This document shows, in pieces, positions 33,658 to 42,160 of a stretch of 64,000 nucleotides of DNA. Location: the NCBI GenBank assembly GCA_963817905.1, contig CAWFPS010000003.1, positions 806,001 through 870,000 on the forward strand, given 5' to 3'. A program made the position numbers and the translations under genes. The DNA comes from VRUE01 sp963817905. GTDB taxonomy: Bacteria; Actinomycetota; Thermoleophilia; Solirubrobacterales; 70-9. Within the stretch, counting starts at the first letter, position 1. Every line of letters begins with the position of its first letter. Below the pieces are notes generated by a model. That model did not search any database, had not been told where the DNA came from, and saw only the letters and a program-made list of their open reading frames with translations.

Positions 33658-34698
33658 TCAGCCGACGGGCAGGCCCGGCTGCGAGGGGCGAGCGGCAAGG
33701 GTGCGCTCGACGAACTCGCAGAATGCCTGCCGGTAGGCAAGCGTGAACCGGTCGGCGAGGGTGTTGAAGTCCGCATCGGGCCCGAGCGGCAGCTCGCGCG
33801 GCTCGATCGCGCCGATGATCGGTATGTCCTCGCGGTAGACGCGCCACTCGTACTCGATCGCCTGGGAGAGCATCTCCTCGTCGAAGCCCGCTTCCAGGCC
33901 TCCCTCGATCCAGTAGTGGGCCGACTCGGTGGCGCCAATCGCGCGGGCGGCGTGCAGCAGGCAGCGCTCGCCCTCCCCGGTGAACATCCGGAAGCCGATG
34001 AAGTTGGGGGCGATCGCGTGGTAGCTGACCTTGCCGCGATGGCTCCAGAGCTTCGCGGCCTCCTCGCCGAACTCCATCTCCCGCCGCAGGGTCACTTCGA
34101 CGCCATCGCGTTCGGGGTGGAGCGGCTCGACCTCCTCCGGCAGCGGGCCGAGGGTCTCGGCGTGGACGATCGGGAAGTGAGAGACGTCGCGGAAGTTCTC
34201 CAGCATGACGCCGACCGCGACCGGCAACTCATACGGGGTGCCGTGGCCCCAGGTCCAGGCCTCGGGGTCAAACCAGGACAGCTCCGGGGGCTCGCCGAGG
34301 GGCTGCTCGAGGACGGTCCAGACCAGGCCCCACTGCTTGCGCACCGGGAAGGCCGGGACGCGGGCGCCAGGCGGGATCTGGCCCTGGTCGGGCAGCGAGG
34401 GGATGCGGGTGCAGGCCCCGTCCGCGCCGGCCCACTCCCAGCCGTGGTAGGGGCACTGGATCGAGTCGCCGGTGACCTTGCCCATCGAGAGCGACGCCCC
34501 CCGGTGGGCGCAGCGGTCGGCGACGACCGCCGGCTCCCCGGCCTCGGTGAGGAAGACGGCAAGCGCTTCGCCGAGCAGCACGGCCCGCCTGGGGCCCCGC
34601 TCGAGGTCGTCGAGTCGTGCCACCGGCTGCCAGCAGTGCCGCATCGCGAGCGCAACCTCCTCGCTGGTCGGGACTCTGGGTGGTGCCTGCTCAGCCAT
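33658..34698 (-). CDS. Rieske non-heme iron ring-hydroxylating oxygenase
   Basis: 346-residue alpha-subunit-like oxygenase. The Rieske [2Fe-2S] ligands are C63 and H65 (CAHRG) and C82 and H85 (CPYHGW). The mononuclear iron site is seen in NFRDVSHFPIVH (D171, H174, H179). The protein is short and close to the phenoxybenzoate/vanillate demethylase group, which act as homotrimers with a separate reductase. No reductase gene is adjacent. It is the last gene of the gntR-livH-livMG-livF operon, which suggests its substrate is imported by that transporter. GGAGAG precedes the ATG at 34698. Confidence 0.92.
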   Translation of the reverse strand: MAEQAPPRVPTSEEVALAMRHCWQPVARLDDLERGPRRAVLLGEALAVFLTEAGEPAVVADRCAHRGASLSMGKVTGDSIQCPYHGWEWAGADGACTRIPSLPDQGQIPPGARVPAFPVRKQWGLVWTVLEQPLGEPPELSWFDPEAWTWGHGTPYELPVAVGVMLENFRDVSHFPIVHAETLGPLPEEVEPLHPERDGVEVTLRREMEFGEEAAKLWSHRGKVSYHAIAPNFIGFRMFTGEGERCLLHAARAIGATESAHYWIEGGLEAGFDEEMLSQAIEYEWRVYREDIPIIGAIEPRELPLGPDADFNTLADRFTLAYRQAFCEFVERTLAARPSQPGLPVG

Positions 34699-34734
34699 TG
34701 TGCGTCTCTCCACTATTCCAAAGGTTCCATTCGT

Positions 34735-35436
34735 TCACGGCTGGCGGCCCAGATAGGCAGCGAGGACATCGGGGTTGCGCGCCAGCTCCTCGCGCGAGCC
34801 CTGGACCCGGACCCTGCCGGTGCCGAGCACGACACAGCGATCGGAGAAGTCGATCGTGCGGGCGGCGTTCTGCTCGACCAGCAGCATCGTCACGCCCTCG
34901 TCGCGCAGGCCCCCGAGCAGCTCGTAGATGGCGTCGATCGCCTTCGGCGCCAGGCCGAGCGAGGGCTCGTCGAGGATCAGCAGCTTGGGCCTGCCGAGCA
35001 GGGCGCGGGCGATCGCGAGCTGCTGCTGCTCGCCGCCGGAGAGGCGATCGGCGCGCTGGCGGGCTCGCTCGCGCAGGATCGGGAAGCGCCCGAGCATCCG
35101 CTCCGTCCGCGCCGCGTCCTGCTCGCCTCGGAGCGCTCCGAGGCGCAGGTTCTCGGCCACGGTGAGCGTCTTGAACACGTGCCGGCCCTCGGGCACCATC
35201 GCCAGTCCCAGCCGGGCGATCCGCTCCGGCGCCATCGCGGTCAGATCGCGGCCGTCGAAGACCACCTCTCCCGCGGTCGGCGGCGAGAGGCCGCAGATCG
35301 AGCGCAGGATCGTGCTCTTGCCGGCACCGTTGGGGCCGATCAGGCCGACCACCTCGCCCCGGCCGACGCTGAGATCGACGCCGTGGACGACCTCGACGCG
35401 GCCGTAGCCGGCGTGGACGTCGCGCAGCTCAAGCAT
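34735..35436 (-). CDS. livF: ABC transporter ATP-binding protein LivF-type
   Basis: A 233-residue ATPase of the branched-chain amino-acid (HAAT) family. Walker A GPNGAGKS, signature LSGGEQQQLAIARAL, Walker B LLILDEPSLGL and the LivF-typical C-terminus GSREELARNPDVLAAYLG are complete. The ATG at 35436 overlaps the end of livMG by 8 bp. With the livMG and livH products it forms the membrane transporter. Confidence 0.93.
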   Translation of the reverse strand: MLELRDVHAGYGRVEVVHGVDLSVGRGEVVGLIGPNGAGKSTILRSICGLSPPTAGEVVFDGRDLTAMAPERIARLGLAMVPEGRHVFKTLTVAENLRLGALRGEQDAARTERMLGRFPILRERARQRADRLSGGEQQQLAIARALLGRPKLLILDEPSLGLAPKAIDAIYELLGGLRDEGVTMLLVEQNAARTIDFSDRCVVLGTGRVRVQGSREELARNPDVLAAYLGRQP

Positions 35437-37255
35437 CGGCGGTCGCCAGGAAGGAGCTGCCGAGGTAGGACTCGACCACGGCGGGATCGGCCCGGATCTC
35501 CTCCGGCGTCCCGATCCGCAGGGTCATCCCGTCGTCGAGCACCTGGACGCGCGGGCAGAGACCCGAGACGAAGTCGATGTCGTGCTCGATCAGCACGATC
35601 CCGCAGCCGAAGTCCTCCAGCACGCCGCGGAGGATCGTCGCCAGCTCCTCGCGCTCAGCCTGGTTGAGGCCGGCCGCGGGCTCGTCGAGGAACAGGTAGC
35701 GCGGCTGGGTGGCGAGCGCCCGGGCGATCCCAAGCAGGCGCCTGCCGCCGGGGGGCAGGGAGCCGGCGGGCAGGGCCGCCTGCTCGCGGAGGCCGAGGCG
35801 GTCAAGGACGCCGGCAGCGGTGGCCACCGCCCTGCGCCGGCCGACCCCCATGCCCATCGCGCCGATGGCGACTCCCTCGAGGCACGACAGCTGGGAGAAG
35901 GGGAGCGAGACCTGGAACGTGCGCGCCAGGCCGAGGCGGGCGAGGCGCGCGGGTGGGCGGGCGGTGACGTCGGCCCCGTCCAGGGTCACCGTGCCGGCGT
36001 CGGGCTTCTGAAAGCCGCTGAGCACGTTGACCAGCGTCGTCTTGCCGGCGCCGTTGGGGCCGATCAGGCCGAGGGCCTCGCCCGGGGCGAGCGCGAGGTC
36101 GATACCCGCGAGGATCTTGACGCCGGAGAAGGCGAGTGAGATCCCCTCGGCGCGGAGGGCGCCCGGCGCGGCGAGATCGGCCCGCGGCGGAGGGGCGGGG
36201 CTCGCTCCCGGAGGCGGGAGCGCCGGCCGCCGAAACCTGGACAGCTCGCCCGCCTCCCGGCCGGCGCTGAGCCCGTTCGGCATCGCGATCATCGTCGCCA
36301 GCAGGATCAGGCCGAGGCCGATCCCGGCCAGGCCCGGCGCTTCGCCGATATGGATCGCGCCGAGCAGGTCGGCGCCGTTCTCGACGCTGCGCAGCAGCTC
36401 GTTGACGACCGAGATCGCGAGGGCGCCGAGCACCGCCCCGTAGACGCTGCGGGCGCCGCCGACGACGAGCATCGTCAGCGTCGTCACGGTCGCGCCGAAG
36501 TAGAAGGTGGTCGGGTTGAGGACGCCCGACTGGTGCACGGCCAGGGCGCCGCCGGCGCCGCAGAGGACGCCGCTGATCGCGAAGGCGATCAGCCGCTCCC
36601 GCATCACCCCGACGCCGAGCGAGCGCGCGGCCACCTCGTCCTCCCGCGTCGCCTGCAGGCGGTAGCCGCTTGCCGACCATTTGAAGGCGAGGGCGACGAG
36701 GACAGCCGCGGCGGCCCAGAGAGCGGCCGAGCCGATGCCGGTGGTGGTGGGGATGCCGACCAGGCCGCTGCTGCCGCCGGTCACGCGGTCCCAGTTGGCG
36801 ACGACGTTGTAGGAGACGACCAGGAAGGCGAAGGTCGAGATCGGGATCGCGAGGGTGGAGGTCCGCATCAGCGGCAGGCCGACCAGGGTGGCGAGGACGC
36901 CTGCGGCGGCCGCGGCGATCAGGGTCGATGGCAGCGCGCCGAGGTGGGCGGCGGCGATGAGCTGGGGCAGGCCGGGAGTCTGCAGCGCGGCGAGGGCTCC
37001 CGGCAGGGTGAGGAAGGCGGCGGCGTAGGCGCCGGCCGTGGCGAGGCCGAGCTGGCCGAACGAGTAGACGCCGCTGTTGCCGATGAAGACCTGGAGGCCG
37101 AGGACAACGATCAGGTTGCAGAGGATCAGGGTGACCGTGTTCTGGAGGGAGGGAGTGCCGTTGGCGCCGATCAGGGCAGCAATCGCGATCAGGCCGAGCG
37201 GGACGAGCAGCGAGGCGGCGGCCGCGGGGCGCGAGCGCAGGCGCGGAGCGCTCAT
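35429..37255 (-). CDS. livMG: Fused LivM permease - LivG ATPase
   Basis: 608 residues joining two subunits that are separate in E. coli. Residues up to about 330 form the LivM-type permease with about nine hydrophobic segments (GVYSFGQLGLATAGAYAAA is the conserved permease segment). After a proline-rich linker (ALPPPGASPAPPPRADLAAP) comes a LivG ATPase: GPNGAGKT, LARTFQ (LivG-typical), LPPGGRRLLGIARAL in the signature position, and YLFLDEPAAGLNQAE. The signature lacks the usual glutamine but LivG signatures are often divergent. ATGA overlap with livH upstream. Confidence 0.9.
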   Translation of the reverse strand: MSAPRLRSRPAAAASLLVPLGLIAIAALIGANGTPSLQNTVTLILCNLIVVLGLQVFIGNSGVYSFGQLGLATAGAYAAAFLTLPGALAALQTPGLPQLIAAAHLGALPSTLIAAAAAGVLATLVGLPLMRTSTLAIPISTFAFLVVSYNVVANWDRVTGGSSGLVGIPTTTGIGSAALWAAAAVLVALAFKWSASGYRLQATREDEVAARSLGVGVMRERLIAFAISGVLCGAGGALAVHQSGVLNPTTFYFGATVTTLTMLVVGGARSVYGAVLGALAISVVNELLRSVENGADLLGAIHIGEAPGLAGIGLGLILLATMIAMPNGLSAGREAGELSRFRRPALPPPGASPAPPPRADLAAPGALRAEGISLAFSGVKILAGIDLALAPGEALGLIGPNGAGKTTLVNVLSGFQKPDAGTVTLDGADVTARPPARLARLGLARTFQVSLPFSQLSCLEGVAIGAMGMGVGRRRAVATAAGVLDRLGLREQAALPAGSLPPGGRRLLGIARALATQPRYLFLDEPAAGLNQAEREELATILRGVLEDFGCGIVLIEHDIDFVSGLCPRVQVLDDGMTLRIGTPEEIRADPAVVESYLGSSFLATADA

Positions 37256-38136
37256 ACGCGCGCCTTCCCGACCGCTCCCCCGAGCAGGCCGTGGGGCCGG
37301 AAGATCAGGATCAGCACCGGGGCGGTGAAGACGATCGCTTCCCGAAAGGGCACCAGGCCGTCGGGCAGGTAGGCGCCGAGCAGCGAGGAGAGGGCCCCGA
37401 GCACCAGGCCACCGACCACGGCGCCGGCCATCCTGCCGAAGCCGCCGATCACCACGGCGACGAACCCGACTAGGACCGGGGTGAGGCCCATCGTGGGCGA
37501 CACCTGGCCGGTCTGCATCACAAGCAGAACGGCGACCGTGGCGGCGAGCGCGCCGCTGATCGCGAAGGCGTGGGCGATCAAGCGGTCGGCCCGGACGCCG
37601 AGCAGGCGAGCCATGTCGAAGTTCTCCGCCGCGGCGCGCATCGCGATCCCGTTCCGGGTCCGGTAGAGGTACCAGCCGAGCCCGGCCAGCAGGATCGCGG
37701 TGAGTCCGATCGTGACGAACTCCAGGTTCGGCACCGAGATGCTGCCGATGCTGGTCGATTCGCTGATCGCGGCCGGCGTGGCGACCGACTGGGCGCGCGC
37801 GTCGACCGCGGTCGTGACCACGTTCTGGAGGATCGCGGCGACCGCGAGTGAGGTGACGAGCTGGGCCGAGAGGTCGGCGCTGCGCACCGGCCGGAAGGCG
37901 ACGCGCTCGGCAAGCAGGGCGATCGCCACCCCGGTGAGGAGGGCGCACCCGACCGCGGCGGCGAAGGGCAGCCCGGCGAAGACGTAGAGCGCGTAGGCGG
38001 CGAGCATGATGAACTCGCCGTGGGCGAAGTTCATCATCCCCATCACGGTGTAGACCAGCGTGATGCCGAGGGCGATCAGCGCGTAGAGGCTGCCGAGCGC
38101 GAGGGCATCGATCAGATTCTGGCCCAGCTCCGTCAT
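37252..38136 (-). CDS. livH: LivH-type ABC permease
   Basis: A 294-residue permease with about eight transmembrane helices. LYALIALGITLVYTVMGMMNFAHGEFIMLAAY is the LivH hallmark, and GVRADRLIAHAFAISGALAA is the cytoplasmic coupling loop. It starts 37 bp after the gntR gene and its stop overlaps the livMG start, so the whole set is one operon. Confidence 0.93.
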   Translation of the reverse strand: MTELGQNLIDALALGSLYALIALGITLVYTVMGMMNFAHGEFIMLAAYALYVFAGLPFAAAVGCALLTGVAIALLAERVAFRPVRSADLSAQLVTSLAVAAILQNVVTTAVDARAQSVATPAAISESTSIGSISVPNLEFVTIGLTAILLAGLGWYLYRTRNGIAMRAAAENFDMARLLGVRADRLIAHAFAISGALAATVAVLLVMQTGQVSPTMGLTPVLVGFVAVVIGGFGRMAGAVVGGLVLGALSSLLGAYLPDGLVPFREAIVFTAPVLILIFRPHGLLGGAVGKARV

Positions 38137-38173
38137 CGAGGACCGCTTTATCTTTCCATAGCGATCAAGGAGT

Positions 38174-38980
38174 TCAGCTGAGCTCGAAGGCGAGCTGGGC
38201 GCTGTCGGCCCGGTAGATGACCCGGGCGAACTCGACCGGCCGTTCCACCTCCGAGCCTTCGGGGCGCCCGAACTGGACGAAGCGCCCCATCAGGGCGGGC
38301 TCCCCGGCCGCGGCGCCGACCTGAGAGGACCCCCACTCGCCGAAGTGGGTGTGCTCGACCGAGACCGTGGCGCGAGTCAGTTCGAGGCCGACCGGCTCGG
38401 GCGGCTTGGTGCCGACCCGGAGCGACTCGGCGGTGGGGAACAGCCAAGGCACGTGGGCGACAGAGGAGAAGGAGTCGACAAGGCAGACGGAGGGCTCGCC
38501 GACGTCGACGATCGCGGTCACGTGCGCGACCGGGGGGAGGCGGTCCTTCAGCTCGAGGAAGTGCGACACCGTGTGGTCGGGCTGGCGCATGCGGGCGCTG
38601 GCCACGACGACAGGCCTCTCGTCCCGCGGCCCAGACCAGAGGCCGACGAGCCCGGTAACCCGGATTTCGCGCCGCGGCGGGGCGACGAAAGCACCCGACC
38701 CCTTGACCCGGTAGATCGCCCCGTCGCCGACGAGCAGCTCAAGCGCCGGCCGGATGACCGCCCGCGAGACCCCGAACTCTTCTTCGATTTCCCGCTCGGA
38801 GGCAAAGCGAGCCCCGGCCTTCCAGGGCTCAACCTCCAACCTGACCTTAAGCGCCGCCGCGAGCTGGAAATACAACGGTACGTCACTCTCGCGGTCAAGG
38901 ATGCCCTCATCCCCGGCCGAAGCCGCATCGGAAGGCTCCTCCCCGGGCCACCCCGAGTCCGTTTCGCTGGGCCTGACCAT
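38174..38980 (-). CDS. GntR/HutC-family transcriptional regulator
   Basis: 268 residues. The winged helix-turn-helix (PLYFQLAAALKVRLEVEPWKAGARFASEREIEEEFGVSRAVIRPALELLVGDGAIYRVKGSGAFVA) is a standard GntR domain near residues 35-105. The remainder fits the UTRA ligand-binding fold of the HutC subfamily. It heads the livH-livMG-livF-Rieske operon, so it probably represses uptake and catabolism of the imported compound and autoregulates. The ATG at 38980 is chosen; no operator could be recognised in 38981-39151. Confidence 0.88.
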   Translation of the reverse strand: MVRPSETDSGWPGEEPSDAASAGDEGILDRESDVPLYFQLAAALKVRLEVEPWKAGARFASEREIEEEFGVSRAVIRPALELLVGDGAIYRVKGSGAFVAPPRREIRVTGLVGLWSGPRDERPVVVASARMRQPDHTVSHFLELKDRLPPVAHVTAIVDVGEPSVCLVDSFSSVAHVPWLFPTAESLRVGTKPPEPVGLELTRATVSVEHTHFGEWGSSQVGAAAGEPALMGRFVQFGRPEGSEVERPVEFARVIYRADSAQLAFELS

Positions 38981-39151
38981 TAGAACGGAGAATACCTTTA
39001 GGTCACCAAGCGGAATCTGCGCCAGATATTTGTGGCGCCAGAGGTGAGACCTTTCTCCTGAGCGCCTTACCGACCCAACCGCCAAAGCGGCACGACGCGC
39101 GTGCTGAAATAGCCCGACGTTTGGTACGTACTGCCTCCGAGAGCGTGAGAG

Positions 39152-39565
39152 TTAGGTGCCCGGTGCCATCGTCCGCAAGCCGGCCAGCCGCGCAGCGGCG
39201 GCCTGGCGATCGTCGTAGGTCACGAATACCTCGATCGGATCGAGGTCGACGGCGGACGCGACATGAATCGCGTCGAGGGCACGCAGCGCAGGCTCTTCAA
39301 GGGCTCCCGCGCCAGCCAGCAGCGCCTGATCAACGGGTCGCAGGGCGAGCACGTCGATCAACTCGCCGGCACGCTCCAGCAGCAGGTCGAGCGGCAACTC
39401 TGGTTCCCGCGCGACCGCGCGGCGCACCGCCCGGGGAATCTCGGTTAGAACCAACTCGCTGCTGGCCAGGTCCGCATCGGCCAGAAAGGCGCGCAGCGCC
39501 TCCGACTCCGCCTCCTCGCCGACGAGCTTGACCAGGGCGGAGGCATCCGCGTAGAAAACGGCCAC
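39152..39565 (-). CDS. vapC: VapC-type PIN-domain toxin (copy outside the island)
   Basis: A 137-residue PIN ribonuclease. Acidic residues of the active site appear in FYADASALVKL, VLTEIPRAVRR, LRALDAIHVASA and VTYDDRQ. It starts 3 bp after its antitoxin gene. Compared by eye with the copy at 40465-40878 it is about 84% identical with no gaps. It is likely to cleave tRNA or rRNA when unneutralised. Confidence 0.9.
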   Translation of the reverse strand: MAVFYADASALVKLVGEEAESEALRAFLADADLASSELVLTEIPRAVRRAVAREPELPLDLLLERAGELIDVLALRPVDQALLAGAGALEEPALRALDAIHVASAVDLDPIEVFVTYDDRQAAAARLAGLRTMAPGT

Positions 39566-39568
39566 GAC

Positions 39569-39847
39569 TCAGCGGTCGCCGCGGATGTCGTCAAGCGCGC
39601 GGCTCAAGGCCCGCGGGTCGCCCGTCAACTCAAGCGGTCCTGGCAGGCCCGAACGCACCGGACGCGACACCCGCCCCTCGGCGATCAGCCGGTCCAGGTC
39701 GGGCCCGCTGCTCGGCGCCGGTCCCAGCTCGGCCACCGGCCGGTTGCGATCGGTGACAAGCAGCCTCTCTCCGCCACTCACTCGGCGTAGATAGACGCTC
39801 AAGTTCTGCCGCAACTCCGCAATACCGACCGAATCGCTCATGTACAT
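39569..39847 (-). CDS. vapB: VapB antitoxin, Phd/YefM type (copy outside the island)
   Basis: 92 residues with the Phd/YefM DNA-binding N-terminus (VGIAELRQNLSVYLRRVSGGERLLVTDRNRPVAEL) and a C-terminal tail that should block the toxin (LTGDPRALSRALDDIRGDR). It differs from the island copy at only five positions. Two in-frame ATGs (39847, 39841) lie in a TCATGTACATGA palindrome that may be its operator. Confidence 0.9.
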   Translation of the reverse strand: MYMSDSVGIAELRQNLSVYLRRVSGGERLLVTDRNRPVAELGPAPSSGPDLDRLIAEGRVSRPVRSGLPGPLELTGDPRALSRALDDIRGDR

Positions 39848-39849
39848 GA
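39838..39849. promoter_or_regulatory. TCATGTACATGA palindrome over the vapB start
   Basis: A perfect 12-bp palindrome containing both possible start codons of vapB. The same 12 bp occur at 41151-41162 over the second vapB. Phd/YefM antitoxins repress their own operon through short palindromes, so this is a good operator candidate. Confidence 0.6.
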
Positions 39850-39882
39850 AAGTAGCAGAAGCACCGGACCCGGTGGCTCCCG

Positions 39883-40266
39883 TTATCCGCGGGGCATGCG
39901 CAGCGCGAACCAGACGAGACTGAGCGGCACGAAGACCCAGAGCTGGGCGCGGGTGTAGTAGCGAAGTTCCGTCGGCAGGTCGACGCCGCGCAGCTCGCGC
40001 CGCAGCCGCGCCCGCGAGCGCAGGCTCAACGCGTGGACCGCCAGCGGCACGTAGTTGACGCCGATACCGAGCGCCCAGGCACCGAGGACCAAGCCAAGGG
40101 CGCCCGCCGCCGAGAGCAGCAGAAAGGTGCCGATGCCAATTCCAGCGATCGTGCCGAGGACGAACTCGGCGAGGATCACTCGCCGGCGAGCATCGGCGCC
40201 TCGCAGCGCGTGCATGTCGACGGCCGCAAGCCGCCGCACATCGAGGGCGGAAGGATGATGGCTCAT
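39883..40266 (-). CDS. Small membrane protein, 127 aa
   Basis: Three or four hydrophobic segments (VILAEFVLGTIAGIGIGTFLLL, LVLGAWALGIGVNYVPLAVHAL, LWVFVPLSLVWFAL) after a soluble N-terminus (ALDVRRLAAVDMHALRGADARRR). No family recognised. It is the last gene of the host chromosome before the island's left att site, which begins 36 bp upstream of its start. Confidence 0.7.
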   Translation of the reverse strand: MSHHPSALDVRRLAAVDMHALRGADARRRVILAEFVLGTIAGIGIGTFLLLSAAGALGLVLGAWALGIGVNYVPLAVHALSLRSRARLRRELRGVDLPTELRYYTRAQLWVFVPLSLVWFALRMPRG

Positions 40267-40301
40267 CTTCCCCCACTACCCGCTGATGGGTTCTGTAGCA
40301 G

Positions 40302-40343
40302 CGCGCCAGACAGGATTCGAACCTGTGACCTTCGGTTTCGTAG
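40302..40343. repeat. Left attachment site: copy of tRNA-Arg 3' half
   Basis: 42 bp identical to 48702-48743, running from the discriminator base through the anticodon loop of tRNA-Arg. The flank to its right diverges at once. It is not a tRNA gene because the 5' half is missing. The repeats are exactly 8,400 bp apart. Confidence 0.9.
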
Positions 40344-40360
40344 CTAGGTTCCGCAGACCC

Positions 40361-40464
40361 GCTGGGCTACGTGGAGCCCGGTTTCAAGCGGTTTCCGGCA
40401 GATCGAGCTACGTGGAGATCGGCTGGGATCCGTGGGGCATGTTGCCCCATTTGTTGCCCCAGGG
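40361..40464. repeat. Left-end sequence repeat, copy 1
   Basis: Aligns without gaps to 42161-42264 (offset 1,800 bp) at clearly more than 75% identity by eye, including a shared TTTCAAGCGGTTTCCGG block and an identical 28-bp end. Contains the paired motif GTTGCCCCA at 40441-40449 and 40453-40461, the candidate integrase arm site. Confidence 0.8.
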
Positions 40465-40878
40465 TCAGGCACCGGGGGACATCGTGCGCAAGCCGGCGAG
40501 TCGCGCGGCAGCAGCCTGGCGCTCGTCGTAGGTGACAAACGCCCCGATCGGATCGAGGGCGACTGCGGAAGCGACGTGGATTGCGTCGAGAGCGCGCAGC
40601 GCGGGCTCGGCCAGCGCCCCTGCGCCTTCCAGCAAAGGCCGATCGAGCGGACGCAACGCGAGCGCGTCGATCAGCTCGGCAGCGCGCTCGAGCAATAGGT
40701 CGAGGGCAAGCGCGGGGTCCTGCGCTACGGCGCGGCGCACTGCGCGGGGGATCTCGGTCAGAACCAGCTCGCTGCTGACCAAATCCGCATCGACCAGGAA
40801 AGCGCGCAGCGCCTCCGACTCCGCCTCGTCGCGGACGAGCTTGACCAGCGCGGACGTATCCGCATAGAAGACGGCCAC
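40465..40878 (-). CDS. vapC: VapC-type PIN-domain toxin (island copy)
   Basis: 137 residues; PIN residues in FYADTSALVKL, VLTEIPRAVRR, LRALDAIHVASA and VTYDERQ are intact, so it should be active. It differs from the outside copy at about 22 positions. It immediately follows its antitoxin gene with a 3-bp gap and its stop abuts the left-end repeat. As cargo it would penalise loss of the element. Confidence 0.9.
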   Translation of the reverse strand: MAVFYADTSALVKLVRDEAESEALRAFLVDADLVSSELVLTEIPRAVRRAVAQDPALALDLLLERAAELIDALALRPLDRPLLEGAGALAEPALRALDAIHVASAVALDPIGAFVTYDERQAAAARLAGLRTMSPGA

Positions 40879-40881
40879 GAC

Positions 40882-41160
40882 TCAGCGATCGCCGCGAATG
40901 TCGTCAAGCGCGCGGCTCAAAGCCCGCGGGTCACCCGTCAGCTCCAACGGTCCCGGCAGACCCGAACGCGCCGGAGGCGACACTCGGCCTTCGGCGATGA
41001 GCCGGTCGAGATCGGGCCCGGTGCTCGGCGCCGGGCCCAGCTCGGCCACCGGCCGGTTGCGATCGGTGACGAGCAACCTCTCCCCGCCGCTCACCCGGCG
41101 CAGGTAGACGCTCAAGTTCTGCCGCAGCTCCGCAACGCCGACTGACTCGCTCATGTACAT
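40882..41160 (-). CDS. vapB: VapB antitoxin, Phd/YefM type (island copy)
   Basis: 92 residues, about 95% identical to the chromosomal VapB at 39569-39847 (five substitutions, including D5E, I9V and S47T). The DNA-binding part and the toxin-binding tail are almost unchanged, so cross-neutralisation of the two toxins is plausible. The TCATGTACATGA palindrome again covers the start. Confidence 0.9.
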   Translation of the reverse strand: MYMSESVGVAELRQNLSVYLRRVSGGERLLVTDRNRPVAELGPAPSTGPDLDRLIAEGRVSPPARSGLPGPLELTGDPRALSRALDDIRGDR

Positions 41161-41197
41161 GAAGGTAGCAGAGCCTGATAGGCGCCTTCGCAGGCAA

Positions 41198-41416
41198 CTA
41201 TTTGGAGCGGGGATCGTCGGCCGCGTAGCGGGGCGCACACTCGGAGCTGGGTCCGTTGAGCTGTCCGATCTGAAGCAACCCGTCGTCCCAGCCCCAAACC
41301 GAGAACCCAGCCGCTGCCAGTTCGTCAAGGACCGTTTCGAGCCTTGCTTTGGCCCCTGCGATATCCATCGATGCCATCCGGCCGTAGGTTTTCCTCGCCG
41401 TCGATCTCACAGACAA
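41198..41416 (-). pseudogene. Shortened copy of the CopG-like small gene at 43528-43827
   Basis: Encodes about 72 residues (LSVRSTARKTYGRMAS then MDIAGAKARLETVLDEL..SVWGWDDGLLQIGQL). Compared with the gene at 43528, an internal stretch of about 27 residues (the one beginning GEQITDELIDVV) is missing in frame. The divergent partner next to it survives only as its first few codons (41434 onward, VSHKDI). This looks like a decayed duplicate of the same module. A shorter 56-residue product from the ATG at 41368 remains possible. Confidence 0.6.
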
Positions 41417-41546
41417 CAAGTATCGTAGAGCCCGTGAGCCACAAGGACATCGGGGCGGGAGCCCCTTCAAGAGCCCGCTCCGTCCGCCGCTCTGCCTACT
41501 ACCGTCCCCATCGGAGCGCAGGCAAAATGAGTGCGAGGAGATGTCG

Positions 41547-42080
41547 ATGGCTGTAGTGCAGATCAAGGTCACGCTTCTTGGAGTCTCCAAGCCACCGGTC
41601 TGGCGAGGGCTTCAGGTCCGCACCGACATGAGTCTCGATCGCCTGCATGAGGCGATCGTCGCCGCCTTCGGCTGGGCGGACTACCACATGCACGTCTTCG
41701 AGAGCGGCCCCGAGCGGTTCGGCTTGCCCGACCCTGAGCTCGGATTCAACGACGAGCGAGCGGTGAGCGTCGGCGAACTCCTCGGCGATGTCAAAGATCG
41801 GCTCCTCTACACCTATGACTTCGGCGATAACTGGGAACACGAGGTCGCCGTCGAGGAGCTGCTTGACGCCGATCCCGATGCCCGCTACCCGGTCCTGGTC
41901 GCCGCCAAAGGAGCGTGCCCGCCGGAGGACTGCGGTGGCGCATGGGGATATGCCGAACTGAAGGAGATCCTCGCCGACCCCTCCCATGACCGCCACGAGG
42001 AGATGCTCGAGTGGCTCGAGCTTGACGCTGCCTCTGCGTTCGATCCCGAGGCGGTCGCCGTGGCGGGCGCGACCCGCTAA
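41547..42080 (+). CDS. Plasmid pRiA4b ORF-3 family protein
   Basis: A 177-residue protein of the pRiA4b ORF-3 family, found on plasmids and integrative elements. Typical elements: KPPVWRGLQV, LDRLHEAIVAAFGWADYHMHVFE, YTYDFGDNWEHEV and ACPPEDCGGAWGYAEL, whose two cysteines are conserved. The molecular role is unknown. GAGGAG at 41535-41540 fits the ATG at 41547 better than the ATG at 41541. It supports the mobile nature of element A. Confidence 0.9.
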   Translation: MAVVQIKVTLLGVSKPPVWRGLQVRTDMSLDRLHEAIVAAFGWADYHMHVFESGPERFGLPDPELGFNDERAVSVGELLGDVKDRLLYTYDFGDNWEHEVAVEELLDADPDARYPVLVAAKGACPPEDCGGAWGYAELKEILADPSHDRHEEMLEWLELDAASAFDPEAVAVAGATR

Positions 42081-42136
42081 CTCAATAGCCGCCAGAAAAG
42101 GGGGCTGACCCTCGGTTTCCCACAAGGACGGTCAGA

Positions 42137-42143
42137 TTCGTAG
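42137..42143. repeat. Vestigial att core inside the island
   Basis: The sequence ATTCGTAG at 42136-42143 shares TTCGTAG with both att sites; in the tRNA this is the anticodon loop. Just to its left, TGACCCTCGGTTTCC resembles the att sequence TGACCTTCGGTTTCG. To its right the left-end repeat starts again. It marks a probable junction of two successive insertions. Confidence 0.55.
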
Positions 42144-42160
42144 CCCGAGCCGGTGGATCG

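Noticed and set aside
40302..40343. Second tRNA-Arg gene
   Set aside because: Only the 3' half is present; acceptor 5' strand and D-arm are missing. It is an att site.
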